NCBI GenBank assembly: GCA_021299715.1
Contig: JAJTEL010000007.1
Coordinates: 1 to 64,000 of the forward strand
Direction: 5' to 3'
Source: Ilumatobacteraceae bacterium
Lineage (GTDB): Bacteria; Actinomycetota; Acidimicrobiia; Acidimicrobiales; Ilumatobacteraceae
Length of the DNA: 64,000 bases
Every line of letters starts with the position of its first letter. Position 1 is the first letter of the stretch. The notes beneath the pieces were generated by a model that saw only the letters and a program-made list of their open reading frames with translations, was not told the origin of the DNA and ran no database searches. Shown here piece after piece: positions 31,314 to 41,332 of the stretch. The translations under genes and the position numbers were made by a program.

Positions 31314-31784
31314 ATGGGTCAGTACCTGCCAATCATTGTGCTCACGGTGCTGGCTGTACTTTTTGGCGTACTCAGCCTTGTTGCTTCGCGTTTGCTCGCA
31401 CCAAATCGTCCGAACACAGCAAAAGAAGCACCGTATGAGTGCGGCATTGTTCCTGGTCGCGAACCACCTGAACGTTTCCCGGTCAGTTTCTATGTCATCG
31501 CCATGATGTTCATCATGTTCGACATCGAACTCATTTTTGCTTATCCATATGCCGTCGATCGTGAGTTCCTTGGCGCTTTTGGTTTCTTTGAGATGGTTGC
31601 TTTCAGTGCGGTGTTCTTTGTTGCCTTCGTCTACATGGTTGCTCGTGGCGCACTCGACTGGGGTCCAATGAAGCGTGCCAACGGAAGTGATGTCATTGCC
31701 GATGGTCCGGCCATCACTCCACGACGAACAGTTCGCGTTGTTGGTTCTGAAGGACGCAGCGCACACGACGGAAAGGCCGCGTAA
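31314..31784 (+). CDS. nuoA: NADH-quinone oxidoreductase subunit A (complex I set 1)
   Basis: 156 residues, three helices. [10 protein letters not shown] in the first loop and [20 protein letters not shown] are NuoA signatures. The protein helps form the quinone-channel entrance. It has a longer C-terminal tail than the set 2 copy. Its stop overlaps the nuoB start as TAATG. Confidence 0.93.
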   Translation: MGQYLPIIVLTVLAVLFGVLSLVASRLLAPNRPNTAKEAPYECGIVPGREPPERFPVSFYVIAMMFIMFDIELIFAYPYAVDREFLGAFGFFEMVAFSAVFFVAFVYMVARGALDWGPMKRANGSDVIADGPAITPRRTVRVVGSEGRSAHDGKAA

Positions 31785-32365
31785 TGGGTCTTATTCAGAA
31801 CATTGCAGACGACGGTCTTGGCGGAGTTGAACATAATTTTGTCACCGCACGCATTGAAGACTTAGTGAAGTGGGCGCGATCACGTTCTAGTTGGGGTGCG
31901 TCGTTCGGTCTTGCATGTTGTGCAATTGAAATGATGGGCACCGGCGCATCTCACTACGACATTTCACGATTCGGAATGGAAGTGTTCCGTGCGTCGCCAC
32001 GTCAGGCCGACATCATGATTGTTGCCGGTCGTGTTAGCCAGAAGATGGCTCCAGTTCTTCGTCAGGTGTACGACCAAATGATGGAACCCAAGTGGGTTAT
32101 CTCCATGGGCGTCTGCGCATCAAGTGGCGGAATGTTCAACAACTACGCAATTGTTCAAGGCGTCGATCAAATTGTTCCGGTCGATGTGTATGCGCCAGGT
32201 TGCCCGCCAACTCCTGAAACTCTCATTCACGCAATTGAAACCCTGCACCAGTTAATTGAAGATGGCGAAATCATGCGTCGTCGTTCAGCAACTGGTGCAG
32301 GAGCAGGCATCGAATTGTCTGCTGAAACTTCAACAACTGCGCCCGTCTCTCTCGGATCGAAGTAA
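31784..32365 (+). CDS. nuoB: NADH-quinone oxidoreductase subunit B (set 1)
   Basis: 193 residues. It carries cluster N2, the last iron-sulfur cluster before quinone: tandem Cys45 and Cys46 in ACCAIEMMG, then [10 protein letters not shown] and [11 protein letters not shown]. The C-terminal tail after the core is Ala/Thr-rich. Confidence 0.95.
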   Translation: MGLIQNIADDGLGGVEHNFVTARIEDLVKWARSRSSWGASFGLACCAIEMMGTGASHYDISRFGMEVFRASPRQADIMIVAGRVSQKMAPVLRQVYDQMMEPKWVISMGVCASSGGMFNNYAIVQGVDQIVPVDVYAPGCPPTPETLIHAIETLHQLIEDGEIMRRRSATGAGAGIELSAETSTTAPVSLGSK

Positions 32366-32367
32366 TC

Positions 32368-32871
32368 ATGAGTGACGCTGTAGAGACAACGGTGGAGACT
32401 GTCGAGACTCTTCACGGATGCCCCGTCGTGTCATCTCGAGGTCAGCGAGTCGTTTTAGTGGCACGCGAGAATTATGTGGCAACCGTGAAGGCGTTGTTGG
32501 CCGACGGTTACGACATGTGTGTCGATCTCACCGGTGTCGACTACTTGGGAATGCCAACTCGTTCTGTTGGCGCAGGAATTCAGCCTGAGCGTTTTGAAGT
32601 AGTGGTGAACCTTTTGTCGCTGACGTTGCGCGATCGTTTGCGTCTTCGTGTTCAAGTACCAGAATCCGATGCACAACTGCCTTCACTGTTCGATGTGCAT
32701 CCCGGAACAGAAGCACACGAACGCGAAACATACGACATGTTCGGAATTACGTTCACAGGTCACCCCGACATGACACGAATTCTTATGCCTGAGGACTGGG
32801 ATGGTCATCCTTTGCGTAAGGACTACGACCAAGGTTCCATTCCTGTTCAGTTCAAAGGGTCGCATTCATGA
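32368..32871 (+). CDS. nuoC: NADH-quinone oxidoreductase subunit C (set 1)
   Basis: 167 residues of the 30-kDa family. The signature HERETYDMFGITFTGHPD is followed by PLRKDY near the end. It is separate from NuoD and short at the N-terminus. Its stop overlaps nuoD as ATGA. Confidence 0.93.
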   Translation: MSDAVETTVETVETLHGCPVVSSRGQRVVLVARENYVATVKALLADGYDMCVDLTGVDYLGMPTRSVGAGIQPERFEVVVNLLSLTLRDRLRLRVQVPESDAQLPSLFDVHPGTEAHERETYDMFGITFTGHPDMTRILMPEDWDGHPLRKDYDQGSIPVQFKGSHS

Positions 32872-34199
32872 GCACCATTATTTCTGCAGGAACAAATGAA
32901 GGTGGCCAAGAACTTCGGTCACGCAGTGAACTCAGCGCTAAGGAACTCTTCCGGGAAGTAGGCGCGGTGTTGCGTCTGAGTGAGGCAGAAGCAGCAAAAC
33001 TTGCTGAAGTTCAAACGGAAGCGCCCGAAGATCAAACAATGATCATCAACATGGGCCCGCAGCACCCAAGCACCCACGGTGTGTTGCGCCTTATGTTGGA
33101 ACTGCAAGGCGAAACCGTGTTGCGTTGCAAGCCAATTATTGGTTACTTGCACACTGGCATGGAAAAGACTGGTGAGTCCCTGACATACATGCAGGGTGGC
33201 ACCAACGTCACGCGCATGGACTACTTGTCTCCATTGAACAACGAACTGGTCTTCTCGTTGGCGGTTGAGAAGTTGTTGGGAATCGACGGTGAGATTCCAG
33301 AGCGTGCTGTATGGATGCGCATGTTGCTATCCGAACTGAATCGCATGAGCAGCCATTTGTTGTTCCTTGCCACCAACGGAATGGACATTGGTGCAGTGTC
33401 CATGATGTTGTACGGCTGGCGCGAGCGCGAAGAAGTGCTTCGTTTCTTCCAAAAAGTCACTGGACTCCGAATGAACCACAACTTCATTCGACCTGGTGGT
33501 CTTGCTGCCGATCTTCCTGCTGGTTGGCGAGACGACGTTTTGGAAATCCTCGAGAACCTTCCATCTCGTTTAGAGGAGTACGACATTCTGATGACAGGTC
33601 AGCCAATCTGGCGTGACCGTTTGCAAGGTGTTGGTGCAATTACTGCCCGCGAAGCTATGGCTCTTGGTGCAACCGGACCCATCCTTCGTTCAACTGGAGT
33701 TCCGTGGGACCTTCGCCGTGAGATGCCATATCTCAGGTACGACGATGTTGAGTTCGATGTCATTGTTGGTCAACACGGTGATGCATACGACCGCTATGCG
33801 ATTCGCTTTAACGAGATTCGCGAATCAATGCGCATTGTGTATCAAATTCTCGACCGCATGCCCTCTGGTGATTACCGCATCCAAAACAAGAAAGTCACCC
33901 CGCCGCCACGTGCGCGAATTGACGAGTCAATGGAAGCTCTCATTCACCACTTCAAGATCTTCACCGAAGGTTTCAAAGTTCCCGAAGGTGAGGTGTACGT
34001 CGCCATTGAAAGTCCGCGCGGAGAAATTGGTTGTTACATCGTGTCCGATGGTTCGTCCACTCCGTATCGCATGCATATGCGCGCGCCGTCTTTCGTAAAC
34101 ATTCAGGCATTGCCGCACATGATGCGTGGTGGTCTGGTTGCCGACGCTGTAGCTGTTATTTCTTCTGTCGACCCAGTGTTGGGGGAGGTTGATCGCTAA
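32868..34199 (+). CDS. nuoD: NADH-quinone oxidoreductase subunit D (set 1)
   Basis: 443 residues of the 49-kDa family, which forms the quinone headgroup site with NuoB. The binding histidine and tyrosine are present (His70 in GPQHPSTHG; Tyr119 in RMDYLS, the Tyr87 of Thermus). The loop near N2 reads GYLHTGMEKT, with threonine where mitochondrial NDUFS2 has the methylated arginine. It ends in EVDR, as usual. About 55 extra residues precede the conserved core. Confidence 0.95.
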   Translation: MSTIISAGTNEGGQELRSRSELSAKELFREVGAVLRLSEAEAAKLAEVQTEAPEDQTMIINMGPQHPSTHGVLRLMLELQGETVLRCKPIIGYLHTGMEKTGESLTYMQGGTNVTRMDYLSPLNNELVFSLAVEKLLGIDGEIPERAVWMRMLLSELNRMSSHLLFLATNGMDIGAVSMMLYGWREREEVLRFFQKVTGLRMNHNFIRPGGLAADLPAGWRDDVLEILENLPSRLEEYDILMTGQPIWRDRLQGVGAITAREAMALGATGPILRSTGVPWDLRREMPYLRYDDVEFDVIVGQHGDAYDRYAIRFNEIRESMRIVYQILDRMPSGDYRIQNKKVTPPPRARIDESMEALIHHFKIFTEGFKVPEGEVYVAIESPRGEIGCYIVSDGSSTPYRMHMRAPSFVNIQALPHMMRGGLVADAVAVISSVDPVLGEVDR

Positions 34200-34813
34200 T
34201 GGCTCGTTTGAACGAAGACAACGTGCGTCTTGCACGTGAAATCATTGGCCGCTATCCAAAGCCACGTTCCGCAACTATTCCGTTGCTGCATCTTGCACAA
34301 GAGCAAGATGGTTATGTCACTAATGAGGCAATGGCCCATATTGGCGAACTCGTGGGTGCAACATCAGCCGAGGTGTACGGAACAGCCTCGTTCTATGAAA
34401 TGTTCAAGTTCGAACCAGTTGGCAAGTACCTCATCAATATTTGCGGAACCATGTCGTGTGCGCTGATGGGTGCAGAAGAACTCATGCACCACGCAGAAGA
34501 ACGATTGGGAATTCATATGGGGGGCACCACCCCCGATGGAATGTTCACCTTGGAGCGAGCAGAGTGCCAAGCTGCTTGTACTGAAGCACCGTGTCTTCAG
34601 GTGAACTACCGCTACCGATTCCGTGTCACCCCACAGAATTTCGACGATCTTGTGAATCAACTCTCATCTGGTCAACTCACCGAAGAGATTCCGCAACACG
34701 GAACTCTTACTGTCACTCGCCAACACATTCCGGCAGATCGCGGTGTTGGTGCAGTAGATCCAGAACTTGTTACCGAAGGCCCAGCGTGGCTCGATGGGAA
34801 GGCTGCACTATGA
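34199..34813 (+). CDS. nuoE: NADH-quinone oxidoreductase subunit E (set 1)
   Basis: 204 residues, thioredoxin-like [2Fe-2S] protein. Ligands lie in CGTMSC and, further on, CQAACTEAPC. It sits beside NuoF in the NADH-oxidising arm. The start overlaps nuoD (TAATG) and the stop overlaps nuoF (ATGA). Confidence 0.94.
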   Translation: MARLNEDNVRLAREIIGRYPKPRSATIPLLHLAQEQDGYVTNEAMAHIGELVGATSAEVYGTASFYEMFKFEPVGKYLINICGTMSCALMGAEELMHHAEERLGIHMGGTTPDGMFTLERAECQAACTEAPCLQVNYRYRFRVTPQNFDDLVNQLSSGQLTEEIPQHGTLTVTRQHIPADRGVGAVDPELVTEGPAWLDGKAAL

Positions 34814-36216
34814 CAAGCAATCCCGGTGGCACTTGGCCACATGCTCCTGGTTTCTATCCAGGTGACCGTCCCAAAATTGTTACGTCGCGTTTTGAATACG
34901 AAGATTCGTACACACTCCAGCGCTATCTCGCAACAGACGGATACGCAGGGTTGCGCGCAGCACTTGGTCGCCCAGCATCCGATATTCACGATGAAGTAAA
35001 GAACGCAACAGTTCTTGGTCGCGGTGGAGCAGGTTTCCCCGCAGGCAATAAGTGGGGACTCACTCCGCAAGGTGTTTGGCCGCGCTATTTGGTAGTGAAC
35101 GGCGACGAAAGTGAACCCGGTACTTACAAAGACCGTTTGCTCATGGAGCGCGATCCGCATCAACTTATTGAAGGTTGTCTCATTGCGTGTTACGCCGCCG
35201 GTTTGTCGCAGTGTTTCCTCTACATTCGCGGTGAAATGGCACTCGCCCAAGAACGTGTCGCCAACGCACTCAACGAGGCATATGCCGCTGGTTATGTGGG
35301 AAAGAACATTCTCGGATCAAAATTCTCTGTCGACATCGTGTTGCATTGGGGTGCTGGTGCATATGTCGTGGGTGAAGAGACCGCACTCATTGAAAGCCTT
35401 GAAGGCAATCGTGGAATGCCACGTTTGAAGCCTCCGTATTTCCCTGCTGCCATTGGTTTGTACGGACAACCAACAATTGTCAACAACGTGGAAACCTTGG
35501 CCAACTTGCCATGGTTATTGCGCAATGGTGCTGCTGCATACACGGCAATTGGTACTGCAACATCTCCCGGAACACGAATGGTCGCAGTCTCTGGCCATGT
35601 CAATCGTCCTGGTGTGTACGAAATCATCAACGGAACAACAACATTCCGCGATCTCTTGTACGGCGACGACTTCTGTCGAGGAATTCGCAACGGCAACGAG
35701 TTAAAGGCTTTTGTTCCAGGTGGCGGTTCAGCGCCGTGGTTTACACCAGATCAATTAGATCTTCCGTTTGAAGCAAGCCAAGTCGGACCTGCAGGTTCCA
35801 TGTTGGGTTCGGGCGCCATCATGGTGATGGACTCCACCACAGATATCCCACGGGCCGCACTCACGCTTACCCGTTTCTATGCGCATGAATCGTGTGGCAA
35901 GTGCACGCCGTGTCGCGAAGGCGGCACTTGGTTGGAACGTATCTTGTCGCGTGTTGTCGACGGTAAGGGCACAGATGCAGATCTCGATCAGTTATTAGAG
36001 GTAGGCGAATCAATTTGTCCGGGCGCATTCCCGCACGCATCAAACGAAAAACTTGGCCTTACTGCTGTTCCGTTCCCGTATCGCATGAACACCATTTGTT
36101 TCGTTGGGCCGTCTGCCTATGCACCAGTTCACTCTGCGCTCACATTGTTCCGCAGTGAGTTCGAAGCACGCGTGACAAAGCGAACTCTCATTCCTGTTAC
36201 GGCGGTGGGGCAATGA
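34810..36216 (+). CDS. nuoF: NADH-quinone oxidoreductase subunit F (set 1)
   Basis: 468 residues. It binds NADH and FMN (GRGGAGFPAGNKWG, VNGDESEPGTYKDR) and the [4Fe-4S] cluster N3 through CGKCTPCREGG and the later ICPGAFP. I take the ATG at 34810, which overlaps the nuoE stop; longer upstream frames run inside nuoE. Confidence 0.95.
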   Translation: MTSNPGGTWPHAPGFYPGDRPKIVTSRFEYEDSYTLQRYLATDGYAGLRAALGRPASDIHDEVKNATVLGRGGAGFPAGNKWGLTPQGVWPRYLVVNGDESEPGTYKDRLLMERDPHQLIEGCLIACYAAGLSQCFLYIRGEMALAQERVANALNEAYAAGYVGKNILGSKFSVDIVLHWGAGAYVVGEETALIESLEGNRGMPRLKPPYFPAAIGLYGQPTIVNNVETLANLPWLLRNGAAAYTAIGTATSPGTRMVAVSGHVNRPGVYEIINGTTTFRDLLYGDDFCRGIRNGNELKAFVPGGGSAPWFTPDQLDLPFEASQVGPAGSMLGSGAIMVMDSTTDIPRAALTLTRFYAHESCGKCTPCREGGTWLERILSRVVDGKGTDADLDQLLEVGESICPGAFPHASNEKLGLTAVPFPYRMNTICFVGPSAYAPVHSALTLFRSEFEARVTKRTLIPVTAVGQ

Positions 36217-38585
36217 CAACAATCGACAACTCCGCAGATGTGGCAGAAATGCCCGAACCAGATCCGAATGCAGTCAGCATCACCATTAACGGTAAGACCG
36301 TCGCTGCGCGCAAGGGCGAGCTCATCATTGCTGCAGCAGACCGAGTAGACGAATACATTCCGCGATTCTGTTATCACCCACGCATGAGTTCGGTGGGTAT
36401 GTGCCGACAGTGTTTGGTGGAAGTAGAAGGCCCCCGCGGACCAATGATGGTGGTCAGCTGCATGACTCCCGTTGCCGACGGTCAAGTAGTGCGAACAGAC
36501 ACCCCTCAGGTGAAGCGCGCGCACGAAGGCATTATTGAACTTCTTCTGGCGAACCACCCACTTGATTGTCCGGTCTGTGACAAGGGTGGCGAATGTCCAC
36601 TGCAAGATCAAGCGTTTAGCCATGGTGCGGGCGAAAGTCGATTCGTTGAAGAGAAGCGTCACTACGAAAAGCCAATTCCCATCAGTGATCTCGTCTTCCT
36701 CGACCGCGAACGCTGCATTTTGTGCGACCGGTGCACACGTTTTGCCGATGAAGTTGCAGGTGACCCTCTCATTAGTTTCACTCAGCGCGGCAACAACACG
36801 CAGGTCATGACATTCCCGGACGAACCGTTTGCGTCGTACTTCTCTGGTAACACAGTTCAAATCTGTCCTGTTGGCGCACTCACTGCGCAGCCATATCGAT
36901 TCAAGGCTCGTCCATGGGACCTTGAACAACGCGAGAGCACATGCACCACATGCTCCGTTGGTTGTCGAACAGTTGTGCAGTCAAGCAGAGACGAACTTCT
37001 TCGTTATCAAGGAGTCGACAGTGATCCTGTGAACTGGGGTTGGTTGTGCGACCGCGGTCGTTTCAACTTCCAGTCTGTGAACTCTGAAGATCGCCTTGAA
37101 CATCCGCTAGTGAAGTCTGGTGATTCATTCGCACAAACGTCATGGTCCGAAGCAATGGAATCTATTGCACGCACACTTCGCCACGCTTCTCCTGGCTCGG
37201 TTGCCATTCTTGGTGGTGCGCGCGGAACCAATGAAGACGCATTTATGTGGGCGCAATTGGCTGATGCTGTGGGAATCACAATGCGAGACGCACAACTTGA
37301 CGACGGTCTTCCCACCGACATCTTCAGTTATCCGCAAGCAACTATCGACTCTGCGTGCGCAGGTGGAACCATTATCTTGCTTGCGCCCGACTTGAAAGAA
37401 GAACTTCCCGTTCTTCACATTCGCTTGCGTGATGCTGCCGAAAAGAAGCGCATTCGCATCATTGAAGTATCAGCAACAGAATCTGGACTCACAAAGAATG
37501 CGTGGCGCTCTGTTCGTGCAGAATCCGGCACCACGTCTGCTGTTGTTCAATCGTTGCTCGCCGATGCTCAAGTGGCTGCTCAATTGTCATCGGGACCAGT
37601 TGTTGTTGTTGCAGGTCGTGGCAACTTGGCAGAGTCTGCATCTCACACCATGTCCGCTGTAGACGCGGTCGTTAGTGCAGTTCCTTCCGCAACAGTTCTT
37701 CCCGTACTGCGTCGTGGAAACGTACGTGGTGCTTTGTCGGTTGGCCTTGCTCCTCGTAGTGGTGCAGACGCAGCAGCAATTCTGGAAGCGTCAGCAAATG
37801 GCCGCGTTGAATGCCTCATCTTGCTCGGTGCAGATCCGCTCAGCGATGTTCCCGATGCCGATCTTGCCCGTCGTGGTATTGCCGGAGCGAAGTGTGTTGT
37901 TGCACTCGATACGTTCCTTACGCCATCTGCTGCACATGCAGACATTGTGTTGCCCGTGGCGGCGTACGGCGAAAAAGATGGCACCACCATGAATCTTGAA
38001 GGCCGTGTCACCAACGTGGTTCAGAAAATCACAGCTCGTGGAACATCTCGGGCCGATTGGATGATTGCTGCGGAACTTGCCGATTCTCTCGGACACGATC
38101 TTGCAGTAACAACATTGGCCGATGTGCAAAAGAAGATGGCATCCACCGTGCCTGGCTTTGGTGCAACCACCACATCGGTAGCTATCAAGCGCGATGGTGT
38201 TGTTGTGTCTGTTTCTTCACCCGTTCGCACACCATTGTCGGTTGCATCGGCTGCTCCTCGTAACTCGTACGAGTTCCGCGTGGCCATGGGACGCAAGTTG
38301 TACGACAAAGCAGTAGGTACGGCAACTAGCCCCGCTTTGTCAAACCTTGCTAGCGGCGCACGCGTCACCATTCATCCACTCGATTTGGAGCGCGTTGGTG
38401 CCGCTGTAGGAAGCAACGTACGCGTTTCCAATGCGCACAGCTCGGTTGTTCTTCCCGTCTTTTCATCCGAGTCGGTGCCACGCGGAACCGCAATTGTTCC
38501 GTTCAACCAGCCCGGCGCAGACATTCGCGAATTGGTACGTCACGGCGAGTCTGTCATTGATGTGAGAATTGAGTCCGTCTCATGA
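36213..38585 (+). CDS. nuoG: NADH-quinone oxidoreductase subunit G (set 1)
   Basis: 790 residues. The N-terminal iron-sulfur modules show FCYHPRMSSVGMCRQC ([2Fe-2S]), the CDKGGECPLQ region (N5-type His/Cys) and ERCILCDRCTRFADE with ICPVGALT. A molybdopterin-oxidoreductase fold follows, with CTTCSVGCR near its start (cysteines for the extra N7 type cluster appear present). The C-terminal third is less conserved. Confidence 0.94.
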   Translation: MTTIDNSADVAEMPEPDPNAVSITINGKTVAARKGELIIAAADRVDEYIPRFCYHPRMSSVGMCRQCLVEVEGPRGPMMVVSCMTPVADGQVVRTDTPQVKRAHEGIIELLLANHPLDCPVCDKGGECPLQDQAFSHGAGESRFVEEKRHYEKPIPISDLVFLDRERCILCDRCTRFADEVAGDPLISFTQRGNNTQVMTFPDEPFASYFSGNTVQICPVGALTAQPYRFKARPWDLEQRESTCTTCSVGCRTVVQSSRDELLRYQGVDSDPVNWGWLCDRGRFNFQSVNSEDRLEHPLVKSGDSFAQTSWSEAMESIARTLRHASPGSVAILGGARGTNEDAFMWAQLADAVGITMRDAQLDDGLPTDIFSYPQATIDSACAGGTIILLAPDLKEELPVLHIRLRDAAEKKRIRIIEVSATESGLTKNAWRSVRAESGTTSAVVQSLLADAQVAAQLSSGPVVVVAGRGNLAESASHTMSAVDAVVSAVPSATVLPVLRRGNVRGALSVGLAPRSGADAAAILEASANGRVECLILLGADPLSDVPDADLARRGIAGAKCVVALDTFLTPSAAHADIVLPVAAYGEKDGTTMNLEGRVTNVVQKITARGTSRADWMIAAELADSLGHDLAVTTLADVQKKMASTVPGFGATTTSVAIKRDGVVVSVSSPVRTPLSVASAAPRNSYEFRVAMGRKLYDKAVGTATSPALSNLASGARVTIHPLDLERVGAAVGSNVRVSNAHSSVVLPVFSSESVPRGTAIVPFNQPGADIRELVRHGESVIDVRIESVS

Positions 38586-39808
38586 GTTCTTTGATTGCAC
38601 TCGACCCACTTCTCGATGGTGGCCTGCTATGGACCCCACTCTTTATCGTGTTGTTGAAAGTCCTCATTGTTTTCGTGGTGGGTCTTGTAGCCACCATGTT
38701 GATGGTGTGGTTTGAACGCAAAGTAATTGCCGGCATGCAGAACCGTGTTGGTCCGAACAAAGCCGGCCCATGGGGATTACTTCAAACATTGGCCGACGGA
38801 ACAAAGTTGTTCTTCAAAGAAGATCTTCTCCCTGAACGTTCCGATCGTTTGGTCTTCCGCCTTGCTCCATATTTGGCGTTAGTACCCGCGTTTCTGGCGT
38901 TTGCCATTATTCCCCTGGGTGGAGACTTCCGCGATGGCAAAGGTGGACTAGTCACACTGTTTGGTCACGAAACACGTTTGCAATTGGCCGATCCACCGGT
39001 TGGCGTGTTGTTCGCATTAGCCATCTCTTCTATTGCGGTGTACGGCATCATGCTTGCCGGATGGTCTAGTGGTTCGAAGTACCCATTGTTGGGGTCAGTA
39101 CGCGCATCGGCACAAATGGTGTCGTATGAAGCAGCACTTGGTTTGTCTCTTGGCGCTGTCCTTCTTGTATCGGGCACTTTGTCCACCGCTGGCATTGTGA
39201 ACATGCAGTCAACGTTGGGTAACTGGAACTTCGTAGCAACTGGGTTTGTCCCATTCTTCATCTTCCTCATTGCTGCAACTGCTGAACTCAACCGTCCGCC
39301 GTTCGACTTGGTAGAAGCCGAACAAGAACTTGTGGGCGGATTCAACACCGAGTACTCGTCTATCCGATTTGCTCTGTTCTTCCTTGCTGAATTCATGAAC
39401 ACCATCACAATGTCGGCGCTCATCGTCACCTTGTTCTTCGGTGGTCCACAACCCATCAGCATTGGTAACACCACTCTCGATATTCCGCTTCTTCCGAATG
39501 CGTTAGAAGGAACAGTGTGGTTGCTGCTGAAAGTTCTTGTATTCCTCTACATCTACGTATGGTTCCGCGCAACCTTGCCGCGTTTCCGTTACGACCAACT
39601 GATGGATCTTGGCTGGCGCATTCTTATTCCTGCGTCTCTCGGATGGTTTATGTTGCTGGCCGCTCAACGTGTGGGTCGTGAAGCAGGCTGGGACCAAGTA
39701 GTTGTCACCATCGTGTCGGCACTTGTACTCATCATTGGATATGCGTTGCTTCAAGCGGCTCACGCTGTTAGCCGCCGCAATCGCGAGAAGGACGGAGCAA
39801 GCTTCTAA
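38582..39808 (+). CDS. nuoH: NADH-quinone oxidoreductase subunit H (set 1)
   Basis: 408 residues, eight to nine helices, joins the peripheral arm to the proton-pumping arm and lines the quinone channel. [19 protein letters not shown] and [19 protein letters not shown] are signatures. It overlaps nuoG as ATGA. Confidence 0.95.
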   Translation: MSSLIALDPLLDGGLLWTPLFIVLLKVLIVFVVGLVATMLMVWFERKVIAGMQNRVGPNKAGPWGLLQTLADGTKLFFKEDLLPERSDRLVFRLAPYLALVPAFLAFAIIPLGGDFRDGKGGLVTLFGHETRLQLADPPVGVLFALAISSIAVYGIMLAGWSSGSKYPLLGSVRASAQMVSYEAALGLSLGAVLLVSGTLSTAGIVNMQSTLGNWNFVATGFVPFFIFLIAATAELNRPPFDLVEAEQELVGGFNTEYSSIRFALFFLAEFMNTITMSALIVTLFFGGPQPISIGNTTLDIPLLPNALEGTVWLLLKVLVFLYIYVWFRATLPRFRYDQLMDLGWRILIPASLGWFMLLAAQRVGREAGWDQVVVTIVSALVLIIGYALLQAAHAVSRRNREKDGASF

Positions 39809-40464
39809 TGGGTTACTTCGGCGGATTCCTCGTCACCATGCGTCAGCACGGTTCAAAGAACAAAGTCACAACTGAATATTCAGGTGGTCGCGTGTTCAAG
39901 CGTAAGAACCGCGATGAACACGACGAAAAGATTGACAAGCCAGAGCGCTTACACGGTCGCCATGTCCTCAACCGTTACGAAGATGGCATGGAAAAGTGCA
40001 TCGGTTGCGAATTGTGCGCCGGTGTGTGTCCAGCAAAGTGCATCTACGTCCGTGGTGCCGACAACGATCCAGATAATCCAACGTCACCTGGTGAACGTTT
40101 TGGTTTCGTGTACGAAATTAATTACTTGCGCTGCATTCACTGCGACATGTGTGTTGAAGCATGTCCCACAGAGGCAATTACCGAAACCAAGTTGTTTGAG
40201 TTCTCGTTTACCAATCGTCGCGACGCCATCTACACAAAGACCGAACTCCTTGTTGGAGAAGATGGCAAGCCACAGCACATGCCGTGGGAAGACTGGCGCG
40301 ACGGCGAAGATCTGAACACTTCTGGTTGGATGCGTGCAACAGCACCAGCAGGCGACGCAACGTTCGAAGGTGTGGTGTCCTGGAGTGGCGAATTGGGCTA
40401 CGGAGTTCGTTCACCTGAACCAACGCAAGAAGTTCGTGATGCGTCAGACGGAGAAGACCACTAA
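39808..40464 (+). CDS. nuoI: NADH-quinone oxidoreductase subunit I (set 1)
   Basis: 218 residues, two [4Fe-4S] clusters (N6a and N6b): [15 protein letters not shown] and [16 protein letters not shown] longer C-terminal tail than the set 2 protein (165 residues). TAATG overlaps on both sides. Confidence 0.95.
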   Translation: MGYFGGFLVTMRQHGSKNKVTTEYSGGRVFKRKNRDEHDEKIDKPERLHGRHVLNRYEDGMEKCIGCELCAGVCPAKCIYVRGADNDPDNPTSPGERFGFVYEINYLRCIHCDMCVEACPTEAITETKLFEFSFTNRRDAIYTKTELLVGEDGKPQHMPWEDWRDGEDLNTSGWMRATAPAGDATFEGVVSWSGELGYGVRSPEPTQEVRDASDGEDH

Positions 40465-41003
40465 TGGAACTCGTCGTCTTCGTGTTGGCGGCTGCCATGG
40501 TGTTGGGCGGCGCACTAGGTGTTATTACACGTTCTAATCCCGTGCACGCAGCGCTGAGTTTGGTGCTCACCCTGTTCGGCATTGCGGTCATGTTTGTCTC
40601 GCACAATGCACATTTTCTTGCTGCTGTTCAGGTCATTGTGTACGCAGGCGCGATTGTGGTGTTGTTCCTGTTTGTGATCATGTTGTTGGGCGTAGACAAA
40701 GCAGAAGACATCAACATTGAACCCATTACGGTTCAGCGCCCGTTGGCAGCCGTTATTGGTGTTGGAATCATGGGCATCATCATTGCGGCCATTGTCGTGG
40801 CCGACGATGTCTTGGTTGAACGTGGCGCAGGTCTTGCATCAACCACGGTTGACAATCCCGATGGAAACATTCGTCAGTTGGCACGTTCCATTTTCAGTGA
40901 CAATGTTTTCGCGTTTGAGCTCACATCGGTGCTTCTGCTGGTGGCCGTCGTCGGAACAATTCTCATGGCTCGTCGCGTGAAGTCGAACGGAGCAGGGAAG
41001 TGA
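40464..41003 (+). CDS. nuoJ: NADH-quinone oxidoreductase subunit J (set 1)
   Basis: 179 residues, five helices. HAALSLVLTLFGIAVMF and FLAAVQVIVYAGAIVVLFLFVIM are the conserved NuoJ helices 2 and 3, the latter holding the pi-bulge region tied to coupling. Confidence 0.93.
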   Translation: MELVVFVLAAAMVLGGALGVITRSNPVHAALSLVLTLFGIAVMFVSHNAHFLAAVQVIVYAGAIVVLFLFVIMLLGVDKAEDINIEPITVQRPLAAVIGVGIMGIIIAAIVVADDVLVERGAGLASTTVDNPDGNIRQLARSIFSDNVFAFELTSVLLLVAVVGTILMARRVKSNGAGK

Positions 41004-41008
41004 CTGCC

Positions 41009-41326
41009 ATGATTGCTGCAATTCAGCCCACTAATACGTGGTATCTCATTTTGGCCGCCGTGTTGTTCGGCATTGGAACTTTTGGTGTCATGGTGCGCCG
41101 TAATCCGCTGGTCATGTTTATGTGCATCGAACTCATGTTGAATGCCGTAAACCTCACTTTTGTCACTCTCGCTACTGCCATTAACGACATCAACGGACAA
41201 GTTGTCGTTTTCTTCGTCATGGTGGTTGCCGCTGCTGAAGTGGTTGTTGGTCTTGGAATTGTTGTGGCAATCATGCGACGCCGAAATGGCGTGACGGCAG
41301 ACGATCTGACTGCGCTGAAGGGATAA
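41009..41326 (+). CDS. nuoK: NADH-quinone oxidoreductase subunit K (set 1)
   Basis: 105 residues from the ATG at 41009 (a GTG at 41000 overlapping nuoJ would add three). Three helices. FMCIELMLNAVNL holds the conserved membrane glutamate of helix 2, and a second acidic residue lies in AAAEVVVGLGIVVAIMRRR. Confidence 0.92.
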   Translation: MIAAIQPTNTWYLILAAVLFGIGTFGVMVRRNPLVMFMCIELMLNAVNLTFVTLATAINDINGQVVVFFVMVVAAAEVVVGLGIVVAIMRRRNGVTADDLTALKG

Positions 41327-41332
41327 CACATC